A stretch of DNA of 64,000 bases from Nitratidesulfovibrio termitidis HI1 (GCF_000504305.1 NZ_KI632512.1:2292250-2356249); one strand, 5' to 3'. Positions 27,966 to 37,125 are shown, counted from the first letter of the stretch. Program-made: numbers and translations. The notes: a model not told the origin generated them from the sequence alone.

Positions 27966-28682
27966 ATGTCCTCCGCATGGAATCATGTGCATGGCTTCGA
28001 GCGCCTGAGCCTCTGTGACTGGCCCGGCTACAGCAGCTGCGTCATCTTTCTGGGCGGCTGCAACATGCGCTGCCCCACCTGCCACAACTGGCAGCTGGCC
28101 TGGCACGCCGACACCCTGCCCGTGCTCTCCCGCACCGCCATCGAGACATACATCAAAGCCCGCCGCCACTGGCTGGACGGGGTGGTCGTGACCGGGGGGG
28201 AAGCGACCACCGTGGAAGGCTTCGCCGACCTCCTGCGCGATCTGCGCCGCTTCGGCCTGCCCGTGAAGGTGGACAGCAACGGCCTGCGCCCCGACGTGGT
28301 GGAACTGCTGCTGCGCGACGGCCTGGCTGACGCCTTTTCCATCGACGTCAAAGGCCCCTTCGCCCTCTACCCGCGCCTGTCCGGCGGCACCACCAGCCCG
28401 GACGAGGCCCGCGCCGCGCTTACGCGCATCTTCGCGCTGGCCCAGGTGCAGCCCGACGCGTTCATGTTCCGCCTCACCCGCGTTCCCGTGCTTTCCGATG
28501 ACGACGTGGAGGCGGCCCGCGGCCAGCTTCCCGCCGGATTCGAACTGAAGATACAGGATTACGTGCCCCCCCGGAGGAAGCATGCCGAAGCAGATTCTGA
28601 AACGCGACGGACGGCTGGAGACGTGGTCCACGGACCGCATCGCGGAAGCCATCCTGAAGGCCCTGAAAGCAAACGGCATTAA
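27966..28682 (+). CDS. nrdG: Anaerobic ribonucleotide reductase activating protein (radical SAM)
   Basis: Radical SAM enzyme that makes the glycyl radical on NrdD. It is 238 residues. The cluster-binding CNMRCPTC (Cys32, 36, 39) follows FERLSLCDWPGYSSCVIFLGG, and the SAM-binding VVVTGGEATT is present. The last 34 residues (after DYVPP) are His/Arg/Glu-rich, unlike the family, and are read from bases that also encode the start of nrdD in another frame: the two genes overlap by 101 bases. AAGGA lies 11 bases before the ATG. The pairing with nrdD supports the name over pyruvate formate-lyase activase. Confidence 0.9.
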   Translation: MSSAWNHVHGFERLSLCDWPGYSSCVIFLGGCNMRCPTCHNWQLAWHADTLPVLSRTAIETYIKARRHWLDGVVVTGGEATTVEGFADLLRDLRRFGLPVKVDSNGLRPDVVELLLRDGLADAFSIDVKGPFALYPRLSGGTTSPDEARAALTRIFALAQVQPDAFMFRLTRVPVLSDDDVEAARGQLPAGFELKIQDYVPPRRKHAEADSETRRTAGDVVHGPHRGSHPEGPESKRH

Positions 28683-30627
28683 GGACCCGCTGCTCTCCAG
28701 GCGCATCGCCCACAGGGTGGAGCTGAAGCTCGCGGACTGCGACATTCCCGAGCAGGAACAGGTGCAGGACACCGTTGAACAGGTGCTGATGGAATCGCGC
28801 CTGTACGCGGTGGCCAAGCGGTACATCATCTACCGCGAAACGCGCCGCACCCTGCGCGAGCAGAAGGCCGCCTTCCTCGACATTTCCGAGACCATCGACA
28901 ACTACCTCACCAAGGCCGACTGGCGCGTGAACGAGAACGCCAACATGACGCACTCGTTCCAGGGCCTGATGCTGCACCTTTCCGGCACCTTGCAGGCCAA
29001 GTACGCGCTGGAGAAGTACCCCGAGGAAGTGCGCCAGGCCCACGACCACGGCTACTTCCACATCCACGACCTGTCCTTCGGCCTTGCGGGCTACTGCGCA
29101 GGCTGGAGCCTGCGCGACCTGCTGCTGGAAGGGTTCAACCTGGAGAACCGGTCCAGCGCCGGGCCCGCCAGGCATCTGGACACCGCCATGGGCCAGATGA
29201 TCAACTTTCTCGGCACGTTGCAGAATGAATGGGCAGGCGCCCAGGCCTTCAACAATGTGGACACCTACCTCGCCCCCTTCGTGCGCAACGACGGCCTGAC
29301 CTACAAGCAGGTACGCCAGGCCATGCAGAAGTTCGTGTTCAACCTGAACACAACCTCGCGCTGGGGCGGCCAGAGCCCGTTCACCAACCTGACCTTCGAC
29401 CTTGTGCCGCCCAAGCACATCGCCACCGAACCCATCATCATCGGCGGCGAATACAAGGATTCGGTCTACGGCGAATACGCGCCGGAAATGGAAATGCTGA
29501 ACCGCGCCTTCCTGGAAGTGATGCTGGACGGCGACCACCACGGACGCATCTTCTCCTTCCCCATTCCCACGTACAACGTCACCAAGGACTTTCCGTGGGA
29601 TTCGGAGATCGGCGACCTCCTGCTCAAGCTCACCGCCAAGTACGGCGCGCCCTACTTCCAGAACTTCATCAATTCCAACCTCAACCCCGAAGACGTGCGC
29701 TCCATGTGCTGCCGGTTGCAGATGGACCTGCGGCAGTTGCGCAACAAGGTGGGGGGGCTGTTCGGCGCGGGCGACCTGACCGGGTCCATCGGGGTGGTTA
29801 CCCTGAACCTGCCGAAGCTCGCCTATCTCGCGCAGGGCGAAGAGGACTTTCTGGACATGGTGACCGAATACGCGGAACTGGCCCGCGATTCGCTGGAATT
29901 CAAGCGCAAGCTGGTCACCGCCAACCTGGAGCGCGGCATGTTCCCGTGGTCGCGCCGGTACCTCAAGAACGGCTTTGCCGGGCACTTTTCCACCATCGGC
30001 CTCGTGGGCGGGCACGAAGCCTGCCAGAACCTGCTGGGCAAAGGCATAGAAACCGAGGCGGGCGTGCGGCTGATGCAGCGCACCCTGAACCACCTGCGCA
30101 ACCTGACCGCGCGCTTTCAGGAAGAAACCGGCACCCTGTATAACCTGGAAGCCACCCCCGCAGAAGGCACCAGCTACCGCCTGGCCAAGATCGACAAGTC
30201 GCTCTACTCGGAAATCAAGGCCTCGGGCAACGGCACCCCGTACTACACCAACTCCACCGCCCTGCCCGTGGGCATGACCGAAGACGTGTTCGCCGCGCTG
30301 GACCACCAGAACAAGCTGCAACCGCTGTACACCGGCGGTTCGGTGTTCCACACCTACCTCGGCGAGTCCGTGGCCGACACCGAGGCCCTGAAGAAGTTCA
30401 TCATCAAGGCCTTCACCCAGACGCGCCTGCCGTACCTTTCCGTCACCCCCACCTTCTCGGTGTGCAAGGACCACGGCTATCTGCAGGGCGAACAGCATGC
30501 ATGCCCGGACTGCGGCCAGACCACGGAAGTGTACACCCGCATCGTGGGCTACTACCGCCCCGTGTCCCAGTGGAACAAGGGCAAGCAGGTCGAATACGAC
30601 GACCGCGTCTGCTACAACGGGTTTTAG
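28582..30627 (+). CDS. nrdD: Anaerobic (class III) ribonucleoside-triphosphate reductase
   Basis: Reduces ribonucleoside triphosphates to deoxy forms under anaerobic conditions using a glycyl radical. It is 681 residues. An ATP-cone (MPKQILKRDGRLETWSTDRIAEAI) at the N-terminus gives allosteric control. The ten-stranded barrel region includes FNLNTTSRWGGQSPFTNLTFD and SMCCRLQMD. The C-terminus has a zinc site (CKDHGYLQGEQHACPDCG) and the glycyl-radical loop RIVGYYRPVSQW, placing the radical near Gly656. GGAGGAAGC precedes the ATG, inside nrdG. A hairpin lies downstream. Confidence 0.97.
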   Translation: MPKQILKRDGRLETWSTDRIAEAILKALKANGIKDPLLSRRIAHRVELKLADCDIPEQEQVQDTVEQVLMESRLYAVAKRYIIYRETRRTLREQKAAFLDISETIDNYLTKADWRVNENANMTHSFQGLMLHLSGTLQAKYALEKYPEEVRQAHDHGYFHIHDLSFGLAGYCAGWSLRDLLLEGFNLENRSSAGPARHLDTAMGQMINFLGTLQNEWAGAQAFNNVDTYLAPFVRNDGLTYKQVRQAMQKFVFNLNTTSRWGGQSPFTNLTFDLVPPKHIATEPIIIGGEYKDSVYGEYAPEMEMLNRAFLEVMLDGDHHGRIFSFPIPTYNVTKDFPWDSEIGDLLLKLTAKYGAPYFQNFINSNLNPEDVRSMCCRLQMDLRQLRNKVGGLFGAGDLTGSIGVVTLNLPKLAYLAQGEEDFLDMVTEYAELARDSLEFKRKLVTANLERGMFPWSRRYLKNGFAGHFSTIGLVGGHEACQNLLGKGIETEAGVRLMQRTLNHLRNLTARFQEETGTLYNLEATPAEGTSYRLAKIDKSLYSEIKASGNGTPYYTNSTALPVGMTEDVFAALDHQNKLQPLYTGGSVFHTYLGESVADTEALKKFIIKAFTQTRLPYLSVTPTFSVCKDHGYLQGEQHACPDCGQTTEVYTRIVGYYRPVSQWNKGKQVEYDDRVCYNGF

Positions 30628-30687
30628 GCGACTGCGCTTCGGCAGTTTCCGCGAATGCGGACTGCCCTCTCTCCGGACAGAAATCCA

Positions 30688-30712
30688 GAGCCGCCTACCG
30701 GGCGGCTCTTTC
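30688..30712 (+). terminator. Terminator of nrdGD
   Basis: gagccgcc (30688-30695) pairs with ggcggctc (30701-30708), 5-base loop, followed by tttc. It is short of a full T run. Confidence 0.7.
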
Positions 30713-30762
30713 ACGTACGCGGGCAGTTCCCGCCAAACCCGACGCCCACGTCACCCATCGCC

Positions 30763-31980
30763 ATGCCCGACCACAACTTCGACTTCGACCACGCCCCCGA
30801 CCGACGCAACACCGGCAGCCTGAAATGGGACGACATGGGGCGCATGTTCAACCTTTCGCCACAAGAAGCCGCCACCGCCATCCCCCTGTGGGTGGCCGAC
30901 ATGGACTTTGCCTCGCCCCCGGCGGTGTGCGATGCCGTGGCCCGCCTGGCCGACCACGGCGTGTTCGGCTACCCGGCGGAGGGGGGCGCCTGCCGCGAGG
31001 CTGTCACCCGCTGGCTGGCCGCCCGGCACGGCTGGACCGTGAACCCGCGCCACCTGCTGCCCCTGCCCACGGTGGTGGCCTCGCTGTGCCTGGCGGTGCG
31101 GCTGTTCACCCGGCCCGGAGACGGCGTGGTCATCCAGACGCCCATCTACCCGCCCTTCCGCGCTGCGGTGCAGGATGCGGGCTGCCGGGTGCTGTCCAAC
31201 CCGCTGGCGCTCACCACCGATGCCGACGGCAACCCCTTCTACGAAATGGATTTCGACGCGCTGGATACGGCCCTTGCCGACGGAGGGCGCGGGGCCAAGG
31301 TGTTGCTGCTGTGCAGCCCGCACAACCCCGGCGGCCGGGTGTGGACCCGCGCGGAACTGACCCGTGTGGCCGAACTGTGCCTGAAACACGGCACGCTGAT
31401 GGTCAGCGACGAAATCCACCACGACCTGCTGCTGCCCGGCCACGCGCACACCGTGCTGGCCAGCCTGTCGCCGGAAGTGGCCGAACGGACCATCACCACC
31501 GTTTCCGCCGCAAAAACCTTCAACCTGCCCGGCGCTGGGCTTGCGCACGTGATCATCACGGACGAAACCCTGCGCCGCACCTTCCGCGCGGAACTGATGG
31601 GCCTTGGCATCCGCCACCCCAACATGTTCGGGCTGGCCACCACCGAGGCCGCCTGCCGCCACAGCGGCCCATGGCTGGACGCACTGATGCGCTACATCGC
31701 TGGCAACGCCGCACTCGTGCGCGACGTGCTGGGGCAGCGCCTGCCCGCAGTCCGCGTCATGCAGCCGCAGGGCACCTATCTTTCGTGGGTGGACTTTCGC
31801 CCGCTGGGCCTTGCGGAGGCGGACCTGCTGCACCGGGTGCGCTTTGATGCGGGCGTGGTGCCCAGCCCCGGCTCCAGCTTCGGCCCGGAAGGCGAAGGCT
31901 GGCTGCGCCTGAACCTGGGCTGCCCGCGTGCGCTGCTGCGCACCGCGCTTGAACGCATGGCGGATGTGCTGGGCAAGTAG
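30763..31980 (+). CDS. MalY/PatB-type PLP-dependent C-S lyase or aminotransferase
   Basis: Fold-type I PLP enzyme of 405 residues. IPLWVADMDFASPPAV at the N-terminus is the hallmark of the MalY/PatB (cystathionine beta-lyase) group. Other motifs are VIQTPIYPPF, LLLCSPHNPGGRVW, VSDEIHHDLLLPGHAHT and the PLP lysine in TTVSAAKTFNLPGAGLAH. Likely cleaves cystathionine or another cysteine S-conjugate; in methionine-synthesis terms it could serve as MetC, but aminotransferase activity is also possible. The frame is open upstream to 30655; the ATG at 30763 matches the family start but lacks a clear ribosome site. Confidence 0.9.
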   Translation: MPDHNFDFDHAPDRRNTGSLKWDDMGRMFNLSPQEAATAIPLWVADMDFASPPAVCDAVARLADHGVFGYPAEGGACREAVTRWLAARHGWTVNPRHLLPLPTVVASLCLAVRLFTRPGDGVVIQTPIYPPFRAAVQDAGCRVLSNPLALTTDADGNPFYEMDFDALDTALADGGRGAKVLLLCSPHNPGGRVWTRAELTRVAELCLKHGTLMVSDEIHHDLLLPGHAHTVLASLSPEVAERTITTVSAAKTFNLPGAGLAHVIITDETLRRTFRAELMGLGIRHPNMFGLATTEAACRHSGPWLDALMRYIAGNAALVRDVLGQRLPAVRVMQPQGTYLSWVDFRPLGLAEADLLHRVRFDAGVVPSPGSSFGPEGEGWLRLNLGCPRALLRTALERMADVLGK

Positions 31981-32017
31981 CCACGGAATCGGCTCCTGCT
32001 CCTCCCTACACATCAAA

Positions 32018-32061
32018 AAACAGCAAAATCCTCCGGAACTATCCGGAGGATTTTGCTGTTT
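32018..32061. terminator. Strong bidirectional terminator
   Basis: A perfect 20-bp stem (32018-32037 with 32042-32061) around a 4-base loop, with A-run and T-run edges. It separates the aminotransferase gene from the convergent YwgA-like gene. Confidence 0.93.
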
Positions 32062-32092
32062 CTCTCGCCGCCCCAACGGGCGCAGGGGCAGT

Positions 32093-32623
32093 TTACGCCG
32101 TCAGATGCAACTCCAGGTTCTGAATGGCGGCGCGCACCTTCGCATCGGGATACGTATCGCCTTTCCACGCCTTGAACTGCTTCAGAATCGCGTCCTCGGT
32201 GACATCTTCTTCCGCTGCGGCCTTGAGCGCGTTCCGGCAGTACAGCACGGTGCCGTAGATTTCCATCTCGTCGAAGCTGGGTGCTTTCTTGCCAAGTACG
32301 GCATCATACAGGGCTGTCACGCATGCACGAATACGCGCCTTTTCCTCCACCCGCAAATCCGGGCGTTCGGGAAGTTCGCGCACTTCGTATGCCTTATCAC
32401 CCTTCTTCGCCAAGTTGTCCCAGAAGGCGAGGTCTTCGAGGCAACGCGACAACTCGCCCGAATATGGACCATACGTATAGGGACGGAACCGCAATCCCAG
32501 CGACACGCCCCACGCCGTCAGAAAATACGCGGTCTTCTGAATGTTGATCTTCGTCAACTCCACGCCGTGTTCCTGCATGACGTCCAGCAATCCGCAGACT
32601 ATCTGCCGATTCAGGTCAGCCAT
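32093..32623 (-). CDS. YwgA-like protein of unknown function
   Basis: A 176-residue cytoplasmic protein. The segment KINIQKTAYFLTAWGVSLGLRFRPYTYGPYSGEL resembles the start of Bacillus YwgA and related proteins, which have a conserved Y-GPYS motif. The rest is helical and charged. AGAAGGAG precedes the ATG and overlaps the stop of the upstream HD-domain gene, so the two are one operon. In Bacillus subtilis ywgA also lies beside the HD-domain gene ywfO, so the pairing appears conserved; I recall this order but could not check it. Function is unknown. Confidence 0.7.
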   Translation of the reverse strand: MADLNRQIVCGLLDVMQEHGVELTKINIQKTAYFLTAWGVSLGLRFRPYTYGPYSGELSRCLEDLAFWDNLAKKGDKAYEVRELPERPDLRVEEKARIRACVTALYDAVLGKKAPSFDEMEIYGTVLYCRNALKAAAEEDVTEDAILKQFKAWKGDTYPDAKVRAAIQNLELHLTA

Positions 32624-32635
32624 ATCCTGCTCCTT

Positions 32636-33945
32636 CTAGCGCGTTTTCCTGCAGGTCTTCCTGACCAATTCTTCTGCCAAGAGCCTGTGTGTTTCGGTAG
32701 TATAAATCCGGTAGATTGTCACCGGGCGAAGGGCGGAAAGAATAGGCGAATACGACATGATGTCAACAAGCCCGGCGTCTTTCGTCCGGACATAAATCGT
32801 TTCCTGGTTTGGCCGTGAGCCGCTCCCTTCATCATTGGCAGCTATCAGCTTGGACACCTGCTCTTCTCTCATCCAGTGAAAAAAATCCTCGCCCTCGCAC
32901 AACCCCGCAGCTTTTAGCTTCTCGATAATTGTTTTGTACGCTCGCTTGGCCCCGCGCACCTTGCTGGTTGTATCATACACAGGGCAAAGATGTCCGCCGC
33001 GCAACAACATTTTCGCCCAGGGGTTTCCTGCGCGCGCCTGCTCCTTGATACGCCCGAAAATCGTATAATCGTCGAACCATTCAAACTTGTCGATGTCGGC
33101 ACGAGTGAATCGCCCGTTGGCAACGTCCAACCCTAGCTGCGCCTCTTCCCACGTATGCAGAAATTCCCCGAGAAAACGTTTGAGAACAAGATCATATCCT
33201 GTTCGTGTCCGGTGATATGGAACCTGCATGTTGTAATGATACCGCGCATCAGGAACGCTTCGACAACAAACACGTCACGCTCGTTGACGAACAGCTTGAG
33301 CATGCCGCCCTGCCGCGTGGCCCCGAACGCTTGCATGTAACGCGCCACGTCGTATTCCCCGTACTTCACCCCGCACGCGTGGGAATCGCGCATCAGGTAA
33401 TCGGCACGGTCCGCATCCAGATGTCCGGAAATGATCTGGTGCAGCAGCTGGTATTTCTCAAGGAACTGCTCCGAAAGAATGCCGATTACCGGCGTAGCGT
33501 GCTCATCCAGCACGTCCGCTATGGGGGCATAGTTCTCTATGATATGCCACCCCAAGTGCTCATGTTTGAGCGGCGAGAGAATCATCTTTTCTGCTGCGTG
33601 CGAAAACGCCACATGCCCGATGTCGTGCAGCAAGGCGGCGAATCTCAACCTTCGCAAGCTGGTAAGCATGTCTCCGTGATCAAGCCCCATTTCCTTGGCA
33701 GAGTTGTTTACGATTCCCGTAAAAATCTGCGTTGCGCAGTGCATGGCTCCCAAGGAATGGACGAAGCGCGAATGTTCGGCGGCAGGATACACATACTTCG
33801 TCAGCGCAAGCTGACCCACCCGCCGCAAACGCTGAAAAATCGGCGTATCGATGATTCTTCGTTCATCTTCGTTAAGATACACATACCCGTACAACGGATC
33901 GCGTATCTTCCGGTCGGCTTTAAGACCCTGCTGCCAATCCCACAT
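32636..33945 (-). pseudogene. HD-domain phosphohydrolase (YwfO/dNTPase type), frameshifted
   Basis: Metal-dependent HD phosphohydrolase related to dGTPases. The first frame starts at 33945 (GAGGGAAG upstream) and holds HSRFVHSLGAMH, the HD pair in LLHDIGHVAFSHAAE (His107-Asp108) and DADRADYLMRDSHACG. Near 33244-33250 the family sequence jumps to another frame: reading ...VVEAFLM, then RYHYNMQVPYHRTRTGYDLVLKRF, the expected conserved continuation, down to the stop at 32636. Adding one base (atgGcgcgg for atgcgcgg) gives an intact protein of 436 residues, the normal length. As written, translation ends at 33133. It may be a recent mutation, a sequencing error or programmed shifting. Confidence 0.85.
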
Positions 33946-34017
33946 GGTTCTTCCCTCGCAGTGGCAGGAAACGCACATCCTGCATCTTCATCAGGCTCTT
34001 TGGCCGCGTCGCTCCCG

Positions 34018-35037
34018 CTACACCCGCCCTTCCTCCACGCCATGGCAGGCCACCAGCGCGCCGCCGTCAAGCTGGCGGGCCTTGGGCACTTCCTGCATGC
34101 AGCGCGCATTGGCGTGCGGGCAGCGGCCATGAAACACGCAGCCGGTGGGCAGGTTGATGGGCGTGGGCACGTCGCCGGACAGCTTGATGTGCCCGGCGGC
34201 CTTGCCGCCAATGCGCGGGATGGCCGACAGCAGGGCCTGGGTGTACGGATGGCGCGGGTTGCCGAACAGATCGGCGGCGCTGGCCAGTTCGCACAGGCTG
34301 CCCAGGTACATCACGGCCACGCGGGTGGAGATGTGCTCCACCACCGAAAGGTCGTGGCTGATGAACAGGTAGGTCAGGTTGCGCTGCTCCTGCATGTCCA
34401 TCATCAGGTTCAGCACCTGCGCCTGAATGGACACGTCCAGCGCAGAAATGGGCTCGTCCGCCACGATGAACTCGGGGTCCACCACCAGCGCGCGGGCAAT
34501 GGAGATGCGCTGGCGCTGCCCGCCGGAGAATTCGTGCGGGTAGCGAACGCCCCACAGCGGGTTCACGCCCACCTGCTCCATGACGGCGGCCACGCGGGCG
34601 CGCACGTCGGCGTCGGAGATGCCGGGGTTGTGGAAACGCACCGGCTCTTCCAGTATCTCGCGCACCTTCATGCGCGGGTTCAGCGAGGCGTAGGGGTCCT
34701 GAAAGACCATCTGCATGCGGGTGCGATAGGGCAGCATGCCGTTGTCGCTCAGATTGTCGATGCGCTCGCCCCGGTACAGGATTTCGCCGGCAGTGGCCCG
34801 GTACAGGCCGATGACGGTGCGCGCCAGGGTGGACTTGCCGCAGCCCGATTCACCCACCACGCTCAGGGTCTCGCCGGGCAGGATGTCGAAGCTCACGTCG
34901 TTGACGGCATGCACCACGGTGCGCTTGCGGGTGATGCGGCCGCCGGACAGGCGCAGCTGGTCCAGCAGCCCGCCGGATATGTCGAAATGCTTGACGACGT
35001 TGCGCAGCGAAAGCAGTGCGGTATTCTGGTTGGTCAT
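34018..35037 (-). CDS. Oligopeptide/dipeptide ABC transporter, ATPase (DppF/OppF type)
   Basis: Cytoplasmic ATPase of a peptide or nickel-type importer, 339 residues. Walker A is VGESGCGKSTLARTV, the Q-loop MVFQDPYASLNPRM, the ABC signature SGGQRQRISIARAL and Walker B FIVADEPISAL. The C-terminal oligopeptide-type extension has TGCVFHGRCPHANARC, a cysteine pattern that in relatives binds an Fe-S cluster. The start at 35037 (MTNQN) follows GGGGGAT; Met codons at 35052 and 35100 are alternatives. It is the last gene of the five-gene operon and is separated from the other ATPase gene by a 146-base palindromic insert. Confidence 0.92.
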   Translation of the reverse strand: MTNQNTALLSLRNVVKHFDISGGLLDQLRLSGGRITRKRTVVHAVNDVSFDILPGETLSVVGESGCGKSTLARTVIGLYRATAGEILYRGERIDNLSDNGMLPYRTRMQMVFQDPYASLNPRMKVREILEEPVRFHNPGISDADVRARVAAVMEQVGVNPLWGVRYPHEFSGGQRQRISIARALVVDPEFIVADEPISALDVSIQAQVLNLMMDMQEQRNLTYLFISHDLSVVEHISTRVAVMYLGSLCELASAADLFGNPRHPYTQALLSAIPRIGGKAAGHIKLSGDVPTPINLPTGCVFHGRCPHANARCMQEVPKARQLDGGALVACHGVEEGRV

Positions 35038-35053
35038 ATCGGCATCCCCCATA

Positions 35054-35199
35054 GGGGTTGTTTCCAAATTAGGATTTTCGTTCGTTGGCAAGAAAAACAA
35101 GCCTGCCAGAAGGGAGCATACTCTTATCGTATTCGACCGATATGGCAGGCGAAGTTTGACGCAGCCAACGGGCGAAAAGACAATTTAGAAACAACTCCT
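35054..35199. mobile_element. MITE-like palindromic element
   Basis: Outer arms of 17 bases (35054-35070 and 35182-35198) pair with two mismatches, the next 17-18 bases (35073-35089 and 35164-35181) also pair, and a central gcctgcca/tggcaggc stem closes the fold. The unit is flanked by TA on both sides (35052-35053 and 35200-35201), as expected for an element moved by a TA-targeting transposase. It has no coding capacity. Its right edge touches the stop codon of the upstream ATPase gene. Confidence 0.65.
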
Positions 35200-36200
35200 T
35201 AGGCTACCATGTGGCAGGCGGCCAGCCGACCATCACTCTTCACTTCGAGCAGCGGCCGGGTGGTGGTGCACACGGTTTCGCACAATTCGCAGCGGTTGTT
35301 GAACGGACAGCCGCGCGGCACGTCGGAAAGGCTGGGCATGCTGCCGGGAATCTGGTTCAGCCGGCGGCGCACCCGGGGGGCAGCCACATCCGCAAGGCCA
35401 CAGTCGGCCTTGTCCGCACACTGCGGCAGCGCGCCCAACAGGCCCCGCGTGTAGGGGTGCAGCGGCTCGCCCACCACCTTCGCGGTGTCGCCCATTTCCA
35501 CGATGCCGCCCGCGTACATCACCGCGATCTTCTGGGTGACCTGCGAGACCACGCCAAGGTCGTGGGTGATCAGGATCAGGCCCATGTCCTCCGACTGGCA
35601 CAGCTCCAGCAGCAGGTCCATGATCTCGGCCTGGATGGTCACGTCCAGCGCCGTGGTGGGTTCGTCGGCAATGATCAGCGACGGCGACGTCAAGAGCGCG
35701 ATGGCGATGACGATGCGCTGGCGCATGCCGCCCGAGAATTCGTGCGGGTACTGGGCCAGGCGGCGTTCCGGCGAGGGAATGTAGACCTTGCGCAGCTTGT
35801 CCAGGGCAATGGCCTCGGCTTCCTTGCGGGTGACCTTCTTGTGGGCGCGGATGGTTTCGATCATCTGCGTGCCCACGGTCAGCACCGGGTTCAGGGTCAT
35901 CATGGGATCCTGAAAGATCATGCTGATGCGGTTGCCGCGTATGTCACGCAGGGTATCCACGCTGGCCGTGGTCAGGTCCTTGCCCTCGAACAGCACGGAC
36001 CCGCCCGCGATGAAGCCGGGCTTGGACACCAGATTGAGGATGGAGAAGCCGGTAACGGACTTGCCCGCGCCCGATTCGCCCACAAGGCCCAGGCGCTCCC
36101 CCTTGCCCAGGGTGAACGAGACATCGTTGACGGCGGTAAGCGCAGTGTCGCGCAGCGCGAACTTGACGGTAAGGTTGGATACGTCGAGCAGCGGTTGCAT
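35199..36200 (-). CDS. Oligopeptide/dipeptide ABC transporter, ATPase (DppD/OppD type)
   Basis: Second ATPase of the importer, 333 residues. Walker A is GLVGESGAGKSVTGFSIL, Q-loop ISMIFQDPMMTLNPVL, signature SGGMRQRIVIAIAL, Walker B LIIADEPTTALDVTIQ, H-loop LILITHDLGVV. The C-terminal GCPFNNRCELCETVC is the cysteine cluster typical of DppD. It follows the permease gene by three bases, so translation is coupled. Its TAA stop lies at the edge of the palindromic insert. Confidence 0.93.
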   Translation of the reverse strand: MQPLLDVSNLTVKFALRDTALTAVNDVSFTLGKGERLGLVGESGAGKSVTGFSILNLVSKPGFIAGGSVLFEGKDLTTASVDTLRDIRGNRISMIFQDPMMTLNPVLTVGTQMIETIRAHKKVTRKEAEAIALDKLRKVYIPSPERRLAQYPHEFSGGMRQRIVIAIALLTSPSLIIADEPTTALDVTIQAEIMDLLLELCQSEDMGLILITHDLGVVSQVTQKIAVMYAGGIVEMGDTAKVVGEPLHPYTRGLLGALPQCADKADCGLADVAAPRVRRRLNQIPGSMPSLSDVPRGCPFNNRCELCETVCTTTRPLLEVKSDGRLAACHMVA

Positions 36201-36203
36201 GGG

Positions 36204-37124
36204 CTAGTCCTTGTACAGCTTGGGATTCAGGAAGTCCCGCAGCCAGTCGCCAAGCAGGTTGATGGACAGCACCAGCAGGATCAGCACCACGCCCGGAAAC
36301 AGCGTGATCCACCAACTGCCGCTGAAAAAGTACTGGAAGCCCGACTTGATCAGCGAACCCAGCGACGGCTTGGTCACCGGCATGCCCAGGCCCAGGAACG
36401 ACAGCGCCGCCTCGCTCATGATGGCGTTGGCCACCTGCACGGTGGAAATGACCAGCACGGGGGTAAGCGTGTTGGGCAGGATGTGCCGCCACATGATGCG
36501 GAATGGCCGCAGCCCGATGACCCGCGCCGCCTCCACGTATTCCTTCTTCTTCTCCGCCAGCACCGATGCGCGCACGGTGCGCGCGTACTGGGGCCATTCG
36601 GCCAGGCCGATGACCAGCACCAGGAAGGGTACGGCCACCTGCTCGTAGCGGCCCACCCCAAAGGTCATCTGCACGATGGCCCCCAGAAAGATGGCCACCA
36701 TGTAGGACGAGAACGACAGCTGCACGTCGGCGATGCGCATCAGGATGTTGTCCAGCCTGCGGCTGCCGTAGCCGGACAGCAGGCCCACCATGATGCCGAT
36801 GCACGCCTGCATGGCCACGGCCCCCACCCCGATCAGCAAGGAAACGCGCATGCCGTACAGGATGGCCGAGAACAGGTCGCGCCCCTGGTTGTCGGTGCCC
36901 AGCAGAAAGGCGGGGTTGCCGCCGTCCTTCCACAGGGGGGGCGTTTCCGCGTCCATGATGTCGATGTTGGCGCCGTCGAACGGGTTGTGCGGGGCAATGA
37001 CCGGGGCCAGCAGGGCCGACAGGGCCAGGATGACGAACAGGGCGAAGCTGGTCACCGCCACCGGGTCGCGCAGGAAGGAATACAGGAAGTACGACTGGCG
37101 GAAACGCTTGAAAAGACCGGCCAT
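36204..37124 (-). CDS. Oligopeptide/dipeptide ABC transporter, permease (DppC type)
   Basis: Inner-membrane permease of 306 residues with about six helices. The N-terminal OppC segment (FLRDPVAVTSFALFVILALSALLAPVIAPHNPF) is followed by FLLGTDNQGRDLFSAILYGMRVSL, typical of DppC. The EAA loop, which contacts the ATPases, is EYVEAARVIGLRPFRIMWRHILPN. It lies one base after the DppB-type gene and just before the DppD-type gene. Confidence 0.93.
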   Translation of the reverse strand: MAGLFKRFRQSYFLYSFLRDPVAVTSFALFVILALSALLAPVIAPHNPFDGANIDIMDAETPPLWKDGGNPAFLLGTDNQGRDLFSAILYGMRVSLLIGVGAVAMQACIGIMVGLLSGYGSRRLDNILMRIADVQLSFSSYMVAIFLGAIVQMTFGVGRYEQVAVPFLVLVIGLAEWPQYARTVRASVLAEKKKEYVEAARVIGLRPFRIMWRHILPNTLTPVLVISTVQVANAIMSEAALSFLGLGMPVTKPSLGSLIKSGFQYFFSGSWWITLFPGVVLILLVLSINLLGDWLRDFLNPKLYKD

Positions 37125-37125
37125 G

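Noticed and set aside
35041-35201. Coding sequence in the gap between the ATPase genes
   Set aside because: The stretch folds as a palindrome and encodes nothing recognisable.
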